Positions 11,066 to 22,626 of a stretch of DNA of 64,000 bases are shown here, piece after piece. The notes below the pieces were generated by a model. It saw only the letters and a program-made list of their open reading frames with translations, was not told the DNA's origin and did not search any database. Within the stretch, counting starts at the first letter, position 1. Each line of letters opens with the position of its first letter. The stretch comes from Flammula alnicola. Taxonomy: Eukaryota > Basidiomycota > Agaricomycetes > Agaricales > Strophariaceae. Made by a program: the position numbers and the translations under genes. The DNA lies in NCBI GenBank assembly GCA_015499995.1, contig JADNRV010000055.1, positions 62,001 through 126,000 of the forward strand. The letters are read 5' to 3'.

Positions 11066-12987
11066 ATGGGTCTCCTAATGTCCCTGCCGCTAGCTGGCGG
11101 GCTAACATCTATTGCAACATCATGTCTTGCTGGACTAGCCTTCTTCTGCACATCTACAGCAGGTATGTCTTCCCAAGTTTGTTTAGTTTGCGAGTCAGTT
11201 CAGCTGATTGTGCGCAGCATCGATGTTTTTCAAATCCTGCAACTGTAATTCTTCAATCGCCACTCGTGTTGGCTTTGCTGTATGTTCATGTCTTGAACCA
11301 AGCTATATGATGCTCAATATGATCTTCAGATTATTTTTTCGCTCAATTCTATCCTCGCCTGGGTCATGAAAACGGATTTCGCTATAAAGCTCATAGAGAA
11401 GTGGAGCTTCGACTATATCAAGATGGAATGTGCAGGGGAGAAGTGTTACGGTGTACTTTTTGTGCGTCCTCTTTTTCTCCTATCGATGCTTGAAAATGAC
11501 CACAGCCTTTCTGCCGATTTCAGGTTCACCGTATCTGTTTTGCACTGGCTTTGTTCCATCTTATCCTGAGCTCACTTTTAATTGGCGTCCAAGACACAAA
11601 GGATAAGAGGGCAGCCCTTCAAAATGGGTAAGCTCCTTTCCCATTCTTTATGGAACAACTCAAAGAACCTGTTTTTCTGTTAGTTGGTGGGGTCCGAAAG
11701 TGCTTCTATGGTTAATCCTCGTCGGCGTCACCTTCGCAATCCCCAACGGTTTCTTTATGTTCTGGGGAAATTATGTCGCCATGATTGGGGCCACGATATT
11801 CATCCTTCTCGGTCTGGTCCTTCTCGTTGACTTCGCGCATTCGTGGTCCGAAACATGCCTTGAAAATTGGGAGAATTCGTCCTCCAATTTCTGGCAGTGG
11901 GTTCTCATCGGATCCACGGCGGTGATGTATGCTTTTACCATCACCCTCACCGGTCTCCTCTACGCATTCTTCGCTGGTTCTGGTTGTACTCTCAATCAGT
12001 TCTTCATATCGTTCAACCTTGCCCTGTGCATCGTTATCACCATCATGAGCGTCCATCCTGCCATCCAGGAGCGTAATCCCCGCTCTGGCCTTGCGCAGTC
12101 GTCCATGGTGGCAGCGTATTGCACATACCTCATCGTTTCTGCTCTCAGCAACCACGTTCATGAAAGCAAACAATGCAACCCTCTTCGAGATGGAAAGAAG
12201 ACCCAGAAGGTAGTCCTGGTCCTCGGCGGTATCTTCACTTTCCTGGCTATCGCATACTCGACGACAAGGGCAGCAACTCAAAGTCGGGCGTTGGTCGGGA
12301 AAGGAAAGAAGGGTCGCATCCAGCTGACAGATGACGAAGGGCATCACTCCGAACTAGGCGTTGTCAATACTCAACCTGGACGAACGGAGTCGCCACGTTA
12401 TCAAGCTCTGCTAGCAGCAGTCGAGGCTGGGTGCGTGATGCCTTTTTTTAAATGCTAACACGAAAACTTATATCCATATAGCGCTATTCCTGCTTCTGCT
12501 CTCGACGAAGAGCAGGAAGAGGAGGAGGAAGATGAAGTTGTCGGAGAAGGGAGAGATGATGAAAGAACAGGAACACGATACAATGTATGCCTTGTGTGTA
12601 TGCCACCCATAACCTTTGCTGATGATTCTGCGCATAGTATTCCTGGTTCCACATAATCTTCTCCATTGCAGCAATGTATGTTGCGATGTTGTTGACCGAC
12701 TGGTACGCGCGTGCTCCTTCTTTATGAGCCCACCTTAATTCATATCCGTCGATCTAGGAACGTCGTCTCGAAGACTCCCGTCCAAGGCCCTGTCGATCCA
12801 GACTTCGATGTCTACATCGGCCGCTCAGAAGTTGCGATGTGGATGCGTGTTGTGTCTGGCTGGGTGTGTATTGTTCTGTATATGTGGAGCCTGCTTGCTC
12901 CTGTTCTGATGCCGGATCGGTGAGTTTGCCTTATGTCTTTCTATCGCATTTATTCTTACGAAAGCTCTTAGATTCGGCGACTTGTAA
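11066..12987 (+). CDS. TMS1: TMS1/SERINC family membrane protein
   Basis: Nine exons join without a break to about 495 residues (11066-11162, 11218-11279, 11330-11461, 11524-11627, 11684-12430, 12482-12584, 12638-12702, 12758-12919, 12972-12987). The product starts MGLLMSLPLAGG and shows family hallmarks: CLAGLAFFCTSTA, the Cys-containing KSCNCNSSIATRVGFA, LNSILAWVMKTDFAIKLIEK, WWGPKVLLWLIL and a C-terminal AMYVAMLLTDW. It is a multi-pass membrane protein of the serine incorporator family (yeast Tms1), about 11 membrane spans. Its molecular role in fungi is poorly known; links to serine-derived lipids or lipid scrambling have been proposed. The acidic loop in exon 6 lies between two membrane segments. 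A Helitron end sits just upstream, so promoter sequence may have been displaced. Confidence 0.93.
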
Positions 12988-13412
12988 ATCGTATTTTATG
13001 TCGGAAAATTTTTTGGACTTGGAATATCAATTATTACTATGTTTCTGACTTCAATATTTCTCTGCGACCTGGAAAGAATGAGGCAATTGCAATGCACTGG
13101 TCATTGCTCTCCCCTAATGTGCTGAAAATGGTGAAGGTCGCCGCTTCTCATTGCGCGGCCAAATTATCTTGAAGTATTCACGAGCGACTGGATTTTCGCT
13201 GGCTTTGACCTTGCGATCGTTGGCCAAATGATTAGAACGTACCACGTTATGAAGCCAATGTCGCACATTTCCTCGACGTGGGTGCAAGTCAAGTTCGGTT
13301 AGCTAGATGGCTTGCATCGTAGCACAAATATTTAGATTATTTCCAGGGTGTATTTGGCAAGATATATTGAAATAGGTCCATGAAGTACTTAGAACAGTTG
13401 ATTGTCCACCTG
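12988..13412. other. Intergenic, convergent 3' ends
   Basis: This is the space between the TMS1 stop and the stop of the convergent DapA-family gene. I see no coding frame or repeat here; it probably holds both 3' UTRs. Confidence 0.6.
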
Positions 13413-14509
13413 TTATAAGGATTTCTCCAACGCAATTAACTCTATAAGAGTCTGGTAATATTTGTTTTCTGCGAATTTGTCGACGTCGACTGGTTTCAAT
13501 GGGCCGCGGACGTGAGGTTCTCCATATCCAAAGTTCTTGGAAACAACAGCCTTGATACCTCCAATGCCACCAACCTTCGAGGCAGCCCAATCCCCGTGCC
13601 CAAGTTTTCCTTGAAGGGTCATTGCCTCCTGATGCTTGCCTTCCTGGAATAACTGATAGAGTCGGCCATGCAATTTTGGCAGAATATTCACCAGAGCAGC
13701 GATAGTCCCTGCACTGCCGGCATTTAGACCATGGAGGAAGGTATCGGTGCGACCGGCAAACACAGCAAACTCGGAAGATGGAAAGCGAGTGGTAAGACGT
13801 TGGAGTTTCCCGATGTTTCCGCAGGATAATTTGGTGCCGACTATGTTGGGATGCTCAGCGAGAGTCGCAATAATGTCCGAGTCAAGATCCTGGCCGGCGG
13901 TGACAACAGGAAAGTTGTAGATCATGGTTGGAATAGGCGACGCGTCTGCGACCTGTAGAATATTCTTTGAGCATGAGAGGATATATATAGAGTAATTTCG
14001 AGGTACTGACTTCACGATGGAAGCGTAGAATATTTTCTGCGCTCATTTGGGGAGGCCAAGTTGAGGGCGTCAGGACGAGAGCATGAGACGCTCCTGCTTC
14101 TTTGGCATCGACGCAGAGTTTCTTGGTCTCGCGTGTGGACTGAGCCCCTGTGCCAGCTATCACAAGCACATTGTCGAAACCATTTTCATCAAGCGTTTTT
14201 CGTGTGAGCGCGATGGCATGTTTACGTTCTTCGTGGGACCTGGAAGTGGGTCAGGACATTGCCTGGTCGTGAAGAATATGTGATACGCAACAGGTGCTGT
14301 GCCTCGCCATTGGATCCTTGGACTAAGATACCCGTTACGCCTCCCTAAGGAAAGGGTTAGAGAAGAATTTGAATTGGACAGAGCATGCGTACCTGGGCGA
14401 GTCGTAGAATGTGTGCTTGGATGGAGGGAACGTGGAGCTCCTCATTTTCATCGAAGAAAAGCACAGCAGGAACGTAGTATCCGGGCGGCGGGGGAAGGGA
14501 TTTCGACAT
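13413..14509 (-). CDS. DapA/DHDPS-family class I aldolase or lyase
   Basis: Exons from the ATG at 14509 give [20 protein letters not shown], then [18 protein letters not shown] (the substrate-carboxylate G-S-N-G-E motif), [69 protein letters not shown] and [13 protein letters not shown], where the lysine is the Schiff-base residue. The C-terminus ends ELIALEKSL. The fold is the (beta/alpha)8 barrel of dihydrodipicolinate synthase relatives. Fungi do not use the DHDPS route to lysine, so a sugar-acid aldolase (2-keto-3-deoxy acids) or 4-hydroxy-2-oxoglutarate aldolase role is more likely; the substrate cannot be read from sequence. The junction after exon 2 (near 14287) is in frame only with a GC donor (gcgtat) or a one-base error. 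Confidence 0.88.
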
Positions 14510-14669
14510 GGGGAAGATGAAGAGTGGAAATCATCATTGTAATACTATTTATCGATGGGAGTTGTGGGATAAGGATGTTGTATATCTAATCAGCCATTTT
14601 GGTCCGTTCCCACGGCAAACATTTGAAGACGTCCAACCTCGGCAGCTGCCAAAGCTAGGACCCTCCACC

Positions 14670-17600
14670 ATGCTCTCCCTAATTAAACGCCGAATTGCCT
14701 CAGTTCTCACTTCACAAAAGACCGTAACCTATGGACTGCAGGCTTCGCGAAGGCAACTGGAGGGCACCCGCCCAGTTCGTCGCCAATTCACCACATTCTT
14801 GGCCTCGGGGTCTCTCAGACGACGATATACTACACCTTCTCCGGCCATGCTTCGACAAATGCATGTTCGTGCCATTTCGTATTCTTCTATTCCCAAGTTC
14901 GTCGCTCGCGCGTTCCGTGTACCCATAGCTGGAGCTACAATCGGAGCGGGAGGGTTTGGTTACGCCAACTATAAATTCGAAGGCGCGTTTCAATATATGT
15001 CTCTTATGAGCTTATCCTTATCCCTTCCAACTATGATTCAGAGATGAGAAAGACGACTGGAGCATGGATCAGTACAGCTCAGGATACAGTCTCCGGTGCC
15101 TTCGAAACCGCATCCGACGGTATAAACTCCGTAACTGCGCGTCTGTCCGAACTCAAGTTGCCTGAACTACCTTCGGTTGAAACACCCCAATTCTTCAAGG
15201 ACCTTTTCGCGGCCAGACAGAAGGAACAAAGAAAGGACGAGGATGACAAGGAACCTGAGAGTCCCAACAATTCGCCCCAGGATGCCGCTGCCATTGCTGC
15301 TCTGGTCGCCGCGACAATGTCATCCCCTTCGGACTCCAAGTCAGATGCCCTTACACCTGATGAAAGACAGAATGGTCTCATGCACCTCACGCGCAAACTC
15401 ATAGAAATAAGGAGCATGCTTTTGAGCATAGATCAAAGCGACTCGCTCAAGCTGCCAAGTATCGTTGTGATCGGAAGCCAGAGCTCAGGGAAAAGTTCTG
15501 TGTTAGAGGCAGTTGTAGGCCATGAATTTTTGCCAAAGTACGTGTTTAATCGTTATTCATATCCAATACCAATTCTAATAATTAAACTCCCTCACAGAGG
15601 CAACAACATGGTCACTCGCCGTCCAATAGAACTCACCCTCATCCACACGCCAGCTGAGAATGGCAAAACGCCAGGAGAATATGGAGAATTCCCGGGACTG
15701 GGTCTTGGAAAAATCAGCAATTTCTCTGATATTCAACGCGTCCTCACAGACCTCAACCTCGCCGTTCCTGCATCCGAAGCCGTATCTAATGACCCTATCG
15801 ACCTCCGAATATACTCTCCCAACGTCCCCGACCTCACACTCATTGACCTCCCTGGTTACGTCCAAATCTCTTCTCTCGATCAACCAGAAACGCTCAAGGA
15901 GAAAATTGCTCTTCTTTGTGACAAATATATTCGGGAGCCCAACATCATTCTCGCGGTCTGCGCCGCCGACGTCGATCTGGCTAATTCTCCTGCACTCAGA
16001 GCGAGCCGCAAAGTGGATCCTCTTGGACTCCGTACCATCGGTGTAATCACTAAGATGGACTTAGTTCCTGCAGAGCAGGGTGCTGGAATCCTTTCTGGCA
16101 ATCGATATCCCCTTCACTTGGGTTATGTCGGTGTGGTGGCCAAGTCGCACGGCAAGAAGTCCAGCAAGGATTCGACGGCCCTTGCTGCTCAGCGTGGCGA
16201 GAGCGACTATTTCGGCGCGCATAAAGATGTCTTTGGAACTCAATCAACTTTGATGGTCGGCACCGATACGCTACGTCGCCGACTCATGGAAGTGTTGGAG
16301 TCCTCCATGGCGTCCTCTCTCCATGGGATTACCAACGCCGTCCAACTGGAACTAGAGGAGGCGACCTACCAATTCAAAGTGCAGTACAACGACAGGCGCA
16401 TAACGGCCGAGTCGTATGTCGCAGAGACAATGGACAGTCTCAAACTCCGGTTCAAGGAATATACACAACAATTCCGTCGGCCCATCATCAGGGCAAAACT
16501 CAAGAGCATGCTCGAAGACAAAGTCATGGATGTCCTCGAGCAGCTCTACTGGTTGGACAAACGCGCTCCGGAGCTGGGTGTCCTCGCTGCAGACCCCAAG
16601 GTCAAGCCAGAAGACGTCGAGCCGTACTGGAGGCACAAACTCGAAGCCGCCTCGTCGCTGCTCACCAAATCGGGCGTCGGAAGGGACTCGACGCTCCTCG
16701 TCGCGGACGGCCTGCGGTCGCTCATCGATTCGATAGCAGCCGGAGAGCCCTTCAACTTCCATCCTCGCGCCGCTGAGCGCCTGACGGAGTTCTCGCATAT
16801 GATCCTGCGCGACCGGATAGGCGTCACCTCTGACCAGGTAGAGAACTGCATCAAGCCGTTCAAATACGACGTCGAGGTCGAGCCCAGAGAGTGGGAGGTT
16901 GGCAGGGAGAAGGCGGTGGAGCTCTTTGAGAAGGAGGTAGATATGTGCGAGCAGAAGTTGAAGGAAATTAAGAAGAAGGTGGGCGGTGGGCGACGACTTA
17001 ATGGGTTGATTGGGTATGTCAAGACCTTGGAGGAGCAGCAGAAGGAGAAATCTCTCAAGCGGTTGGAGAATGCTGCGGAGGGCGAGCCAGAGGGTGCTGC
17101 TGCAGACGATGTACCTGCGGAATCATACCGATATCCTCCAGGGCAACTCTCAGATGGTGAGTTTCCACTGATTAAGCATTTCTATACGCACCTAATGTAT
17201 TCTTTGAAGCACGATACGCCATGATGTACAGCGACCGTCTGAGCATCCTCAAGCTGCGTATCATGGCCCTGAAATCAAAGAGATGTCGCGCCGGCCCTCA
17301 GAGCGAAGTGTTCTGCCCTGAAGCCTTCTTAAACGTCGTCGCAGACAAGCTCGCATATACTTCCGCAATGTTCATCAATATCGAGCTTCTCGATCAATTC
17401 TTCTACCAGGCAAGTAGCCACCCCTCTCCTGTTTTTTACGTTGCTTATGGTTTTCTTTGAAATATAGTTCCCTCGTGAAATCGACTCACGGCTTCTGTAC
17501 GACCTCGACCGCAAAGAAATCGTTGAATTCGCACGTGAAAACCCTATCGTTCGACGACACCTCGATCTCCAAGAGAGGAAAGATAAACTCGAGGAGGTCA

Positions 17601-17689
17601 TGAAACAGCTCAACAGCCTATCAACTCTTCGTGCGGACCCTCAGCCAGCACCGCGTCGGCATCGGGGCCTTTTTGGCGGTGTTTTCTGA
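14670..17689 (+). CDS. MGM1: Mitochondrial inner-membrane dynamin GTPase Mgm1/OPA1
   Basis: Five exons (14670-14982, 15042-15537, 15598-17156, 17210-17409, 17468-17689) total 2,790 nt, about 929 aa. The N-terminus is Arg-rich and hydroxylated ([17 protein letters not shown]), a mitochondrial presequence, followed by a hydrophobic anchor ([16 protein letters not shown]). The GTPase domain has G1 [10 protein letters not shown]3 DLPGY and G4 TKMDL. The C-terminus has the dynamin effector region ([17 protein letters not shown]). It drives inner-membrane fusion and cristae shaping. Intron 2 (15538-15597) is 60 nt with no stop, so retention would keep the frame. Introns 1 (14983-15041, gc..ag) and 4 (17410-17467, CAG|GCAAGT..ag) appear to use GC donors. 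Confidence 0.93.
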
Positions 17690-18074
17690 TTGCCTTGGGA
17701 TGTGGAATTTCATGGGGCCTCTCTTTTATTTCTCTCAGTAGGCTACATTTTATGTGAATCATTATTCGGATTTCCATTCGTAATCGTTAACTCGTTAGAG
17801 TTGTATGTCTAGGACGCCCCTCTCATTATCGTAATGCAATCTTTATTATTCATGGTCGGAAACTAGCTTTATTAGGTGATGTCGCTGAGGACACCCTCTT
17901 TGATCCAGAAATTTTTGGGGGACCCCAGGTAGATCATGCGCGTTGAGCTGAAGCATTCAGCAAGCCCTATATGATACATGCACTGAATGTTGGGGAAAAG
18001 CGAGATGATGAGGAGCTCTATATGCGACTTCGCCAGGATATATTAAATGTACAACATATAAATGAATAAAGTAT
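17690..18074. other. Intergenic, convergent 3' ends
   Basis: AT-rich spacer between MGM1 and the convergent SCP2 gene. I see no gene, RNA or repeat in it. Confidence 0.6.
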
Positions 18075-18671
18075 CTAGAGCTTGGCCTTCGCGCCCTGCA
18101 TGTGATTCCAAGTTAATGGGAGATGAACATCAGATGCATATGATATCGTACCTTGAGAACGGTGTCAAGCTTGGTGGCGAGCATCATGTTCCCTCTAGTC
18201 TTTAGCTTGCCAGTCATGAAAGCCTTCTGGCCGTTGAGCTGAATCATCGAGTTAGCACACGACCATAGATTCCAAGAAAGTCAACGCACTTTTCCCTCAG
18301 CCAGGTCAACCAGGGTATCGTCGCCCAGGATGATTGTTACATCGGCCTTGGGAGTGGCCTTGCCCTTGTACACAGTTCCGGTCTTCTTCATGTCGATTGT
18401 CCATGTTACTGTCTCCTTGGCGTCGTTGGTGACTTGGAGCTCGAAAATACCATTGGTCTAGTCTCTTGTTTAGCACGAAATTTCACGCTAAATGAATGCA
18501 TCATGCCTTTTTGATTTGAGCTTGCTTCTCGGAATCGGAGTACTTCGAGAAAGCAGACTGCAGCCCGGATATGAGTTCGGAGGACTATTCCGTGACCGTT
18601 AGAATACCTCGTTGCTCGCGACAGGGATACGGACGCACCTTGAAGCCTGGAGCTTTGATATCGTCAGACAT
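18075..18671 (-). CDS. SCP2-type sterol/lipid carrier protein, peroxisomal
   Basis: Five exons encode about 125 residues: MSDDIKAPGFK; SSELISGLQSAFSKYSDSEK; a core with FELQVTNDAKETVTWTIDMK, GTVYKGKATPKADVTI and DDTLVDLAEGK; LNGQKAFMTGKLKTRGNMML, then ATKLDTVLK; and a last short exon GAKAKL. This is a stand-alone SCP2 domain with the typical G-K-A-x-P-K-A-D-V-T-I and F-M-x-G-K-L-K-x-x-G-N-M segments. The C-terminal AKL is a peroxisomal PTS1 variant, as in animal SCP2. It probably binds acyl-CoA or sterol in peroxisomes. No break is seen. Confidence 0.93.
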
Positions 18672-19558
18672 GGCAAAGATGGATTGGGGAACGAGGTGAG
18701 GGAAAGCTTGGGGAAAGCAGCTTTATTTACTAAAGGCCGCCGCGGTATCATATGATATTCGCACACATGTGACCGCCACCTTCAAAGCTTCCAACAAAAC
18801 CAAGTCCACATTCCCACTCGCTTTCCCATATGATATCCATGGTATCTGGCGCCCATATGATAGTTTACGTTGTATGGTGTATGGGGAGATTAAAGTGTAG
18901 CCTAATCATGACTGCAAGAGAATCACAAGATATCGATGGAGTTCACCACTTTCAAACTTTCTTTGGGACCCTTGATCAAGATTCACTGGACAAGTTGCAC
19001 GCACGGCTTCCGAGTATAGAGTTCTGGACGATCCCGATGGGTATACCTCAAAAAAAAAAAACGGCCATTGGAAAGCGTTCCAGAAGATCTAGGAGAACCA
19101 GGAGACGTTCAACAACTGCTCGACGGTAAGCTCCGTGCTGTTCCAGATATGTAGTGAACTTACTAGAAGGAAAAATTGCAAGACACGTTAGCTAGCTCTT
19201 AGCACTGGTTCGATTGGACTGCCAAATCTTAATGATTTCACCTGATCCTATATGTATTACGTGTACGAAGCCCTGAAGGCTGACTTCACCATACTAAATG
19301 TTTAGCGCTCTGGGTAGCGCGCGCTTATCGTTGTGCCTGCCGTCCTAATTCGTTGTATATAACGCGTTGACATTGCTCTTTATGTACAGCAGCTCCCGAT
19401 TGCAAGCCAAGATGCGCCTCGGCCTCCTCTAACATCGTCCGAGAATTTTAATCTGGTGTTTATACTTGAGCTTTCCCTCTCTTGAAATTACAATGCCTGC
19501 ACTATTAGGAACGGGCTGAACAGAAAGAATTAGCGCCCTCTCACTGCGCTCAACTGAG
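18672..19558. other. Intergenic with a weak open segment
   Basis: This holds the SCP2 promoter side and about 700 bp of sequence without a gene I can support. On the plus strand, 18830-19129 is open and includes DSLDKLHARLPSIEFW, then passes through 12 A (about 19051-19062). After the run another frame reads PLESVPEDLGEPGDVQQLL up to a good GTAAG donor. It may be a remnant exon, but nothing joins it. Confidence 0.4.
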
Positions 19559-20353
19559 CTAGGGATAATCGGCAATGGTACTTTCAAATCCAGCAGCAAA
19601 GTCGGCCCGAATAGCAGTAGCGGTCGAAACAAGGTCACTCTGAGGATGGGAAGTCAGCGAATGTGCAAGAATAATTGCAGCAGAAATTATTGAGCACTTA
19701 CTGGCACCGATCCAACCAACCCACTTTGCAGCGCGATACAGCTGTTCTCGAGGCTGTTCAAATCTTGGGTTATCAATGCTATGAAGCCGCCAACTTGGAG
19801 GCCCACAAAAGCAGGCTTCTTGACGATGAATTGATTCAAGGCGTGCAAGGCTGTCGGTTTATAGCTTTGAACTGAGCTAAGGATAGTAGTCCCATCGGCC
19901 TCGGAAAAGGGCTTTGGGGCAACTTGCTAGCAAATGGAACATAGCACAGTCAGAAACAGTCTATAAAAACGAATATTATTTCGATAACTGACGATCACTG
20001 ACATTGACGTCACTTGCTGCCTCGTCGATGGCTCTGCCCAGATCGACCATGTCGAGGTGGATATTCTACGACAGAGTTCTTCCAGTAAGACAACTTTAAA
20101 TGTGAGATTGCAGTGAACGCATGAGACGCACTAGAGCATTGACAACCGATCCTCCTGTGAGGGGGAAAGCGGTAACGGCGGTATCAACTATTGTAACTTT
20201 GTTAGAGATACGCTGCAGGTCTGTAAGAATATCGGAAACGGTTGTTCCCAGAGCGGTGACGCTGAAGGAAGCGACAAGGACAAAAATGATGTAAAGCTTC
20301 CTTTTTGAGCTTTGGTTGGAACGAACGTTGCCAGAAGGGATCTCGTTCTTCAA
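19559..20353 (-). CDS. HsbA-like (hydrophobic surface binding) secreted protein
   Basis: At least four exons. The first has a long charged start and a hydrophobic segment (LYIIFVLVASFSVTALG), then VSDILTDLQRISNKVTIVDT and FPLTGGSVVNAL. The next reads NIHLDMVDLGRAIDEAASDV. A third has SEADGTTILSSVQSYKPTAL, then VGLQVGGFIALITQDLNSLE. The last is SDLVSTATAIRADFAAGFES, ending TIADYP. The layout matches the HsbA family of small helical secreted proteins, which in Aspergillus bind hydrophobic surfaces and recruit esterases. The hydrophobic N-terminal segment is either a signal peptide with an unusually long n-region or a later ATG is used. The gene looks intact. Confidence 0.8.
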
Positions 20354-21540
20354 TGTTCGGAAAAATCAGAGATCGGGGCCGGCGTTCTGCTCTTTATATT
20401 TATTCAGAGGGACATGAAAGTGCAAGTCAGGCACCTCAGAGCATCCTTTGCATTCTGGGACAGACAACCGGGGTAGCCAGGTACGGAATGTCTTTAGTAT
20501 GTAGTGTCGTGACAGTTGCAGGTTGCCCAGATGACGATGTTAACTTACATATCCCATCCACTCAGCCGTCCGAGCAGCCTTAATGCCCTCCTAACTTGTA
20601 ATTGAAATCTGGATAGTTAGTCCGAGATGATTTGTGACTGGGGCCTCTATCCCAGGCCGTCAAAAGCTACACACTGCAGAGAATTCACCAACGAGGTCAT
20701 ATGGTAGATCACGTCGATAACACAAGTCAGCTTCCAGAGACAACAGACCAGGAGGTTCGTAAGATGGACCACCCAAAACTTGTCAGAAGCCTGGAGTGGT
20801 GAAGCACTAGTGGAGGCGAGTTTTGGCGAGGATATTCGAAAGACTTCTCGAGAAGGAAGACATACACAAGGGTAATAAACTTGGAAGGCAATTGGAAGGT
20901 TGAAGTCCAAGTTGCTGTCAGCGGGTTTACAAAGGAAGAGTGCGACGCAAAATAATTTATATCGTAAATACGACAAAATCGGACTATTTTTAAAGATTTT
21001 GCACAAGTTCTTCCCCATCTTTTCGTGATTTCAGGGAAAATGCTCGTATCATTATCAGACCTCATTTTAGTAGTTGGTCGTTCGGGAATCTGTACAGACT
21101 ATACCTCCCAGTTTCGAGATTGAAGTGACACCTTGAAGATATGAGAGGTCCACGATCTTCTTAGCCTAATCTGCCCTCGCTCTTTAAATAAGCATGGCAG
21201 GCTTACTGTTCACATACACGAGGCCGAGCCTCTTCTCCGTGAATATAATATTCTTAATATAAACCATTTGTGCGAGACTCTGAGAAATGGCTGAGCAAGT
21301 CTCACCAGACATGATTCTTGGCAAGGCTTACTTTATCGAACGTTCGTAGTAGGATCAGTTATGGCTTTAGTAGATCCTTCACAAAGTCCGCACTGAGCCC
21401 AAAAGGGAATAGGATAGTGAGGCCAAACAAAGTAGCCCGCCCCTTTCCCAACACCGACTCTGCAACATTCTTCATATCCCCTTCCCGTCAGCCCACGACG
21501 TCCTCGACACTCATCCTGGCCCCGCAAGACTCTGGTCGAC
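20354..21540. other. Intergenic between HsbA-like gene and MAF1
   Basis: About 1.2 kb between divergent genes. Several open frames exist on both strands but none has recognisable motifs or a good exon chain. I see no repeats. It probably holds both promoters. Confidence 0.5.
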
Positions 21541-22626
21541 ATGAAATACATCGAGATTCCCGCCCTCTCCCATCTCGCACAGTCGCTGACACACGAAGGC
21601 CCCGAATGCTCAGTTCACACCCGCATGGAAGCATACAGCTGCAAGAACATCAAACGCGACAAGAAACTCTTCAAGACGCTCGAGACTGCGTATCAAGACG
21701 ACGTCTCCCACTCCCCCCCGCTGCCCTCATGGCTTGCTCTCGACCGCGAGGCTGAAATGACGCCATTTGGCCCCATTGACAAACAGGCGTCGCGCAAGAC
21801 GCTTTTCCTCCTCATTGCGACCCTGAACGTCGCTTTCCCCGACCATGAGTTCTCTGACGTCCGCCCCTCGCACTTTGTGAAAGAAGAGGACGGCGCAAAC
21901 ATCCTGAATGCACTCAGCAATACGCTCATCGCGCCCCACCGCGCAGGCTCAAATGCACCTCGCTCATACTCATCCTATCCACCAACGTCCTCTGATTTCT
22001 TCCCCTCCACCGAGCCCAGCTCAACCTCACCGTACGAAAGGAAGATCCCCAGCCCCCTCGCTCCACCGCCGATAGTGTCGGGCACCCACCCGACCTTGTT
22101 TCGCCTCATCGACGACGTGATCGGATTATCGGAATGCGAAGTCTTTTCATACACCCCCGAAATTGACGCCGATCCGCACGCCAACGACTTCTCCGATGAC
22201 GAAGATGACGTTGCCTCCGTCGCCGACGAAGCCTCCTCCAGCGACGAAGAAGGCACTTTCGAGTTCGACAACTACGATATTGACGAGGTGAAACCTAGGC
22301 AATATAGTAACAGCACCAAGATCCCTCCGCCTACACCTCGTGCAGCCATCAACTATTCTGTTTTCGACGATGACATTCCGTCGCCTATTACAAGCCTCCG
22401 GTTGAAACGCCGGGGCGCTCTCCTGTGGTCGTCACACTGGTTCTTCCTTAACCGCAAGAGAAAGCGCATATTGTTCATATCTGTCTGGGCGCGTTCCAGA
22501 GGAATTGGACGCATGTACACCAGCGATGACGAGGAATTTGATTTAGCTTCTTCCGATGAGCGCTTCATGGGCTGGGAGGGAAGTGTGGGACTCGGCGCAC
22601 GGACCCTCGGATTGAACAGTCGTTGA
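21541..22626 (+). CDS. MAF1: Maf1, repressor of RNA polymerase III
   Basis: One uninterrupted 361-codon frame, unusual among its intron-rich neighbours. It carries the three Maf1 boxes: A near residues 1-40 (MKYIEIPALSHLAQSL, RMEAYSCKNIKRDKKL), B (PFGPIDKQASRKTLFLLIAT, DHEFSDVRPSHF) and C further on (LSECEVFSYTPEIDADP). A Ser/Pro-rich loop lies between A and B/C and an acidic Ser/Asp stretch (SSSDEEGTFEFDNYDIDE) follows. RKRKRILFISVWAR is the conserved late segment with a basic, nuclear-type patch. Maf1 binds Pol III and Brf1 and shuts down tRNA synthesis under stress; its activity is normally set by phosphorylation. Confidence 0.92.
   Translation: MKYIEIPALSHLAQSLTHEGPECSVHTRMEAYSCKNIKRDKKLFKTLETAYQDDVSHSPPLPSWLALDREAEMTPFGPIDKQASRKTLFLLIATLNVAFPDHEFSDVRPSHFVKEEDGANILNALSNTLIAPHRAGSNAPRSYSSYPPTSSDFFPSTEPSSTSPYERKIPSPLAPPPIVSGTHPTLFRLIDDVIGLSECEVFSYTPEIDADPHANDFSDDEDDVASVADEASSSDEEGTFEFDNYDIDEVKPRQYSNSTKIPPPTPRAAINYSVFDDDIPSPITSLRLKRRGALLWSSHWFFLNRKRKRILFISVWARSRGIGRMYTSDDEEFDLASSDERFMGWEGSVGLGARTLGLNSR

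Noticed and set aside
11712..12347. Long antisense open frame (211 codons) across TMS1
   Set aside because: It lies opposite a well-supported exon, reads as low-complexity acidic/basic sequence and has no motif; it is a shadow of the codon pattern.
18830..19129. Possible short gene with a 12-A run
   Set aside because: No start context, partner exon or family motif; the frame changes at the homopolymer. Kept only as a note on the intergenic region.
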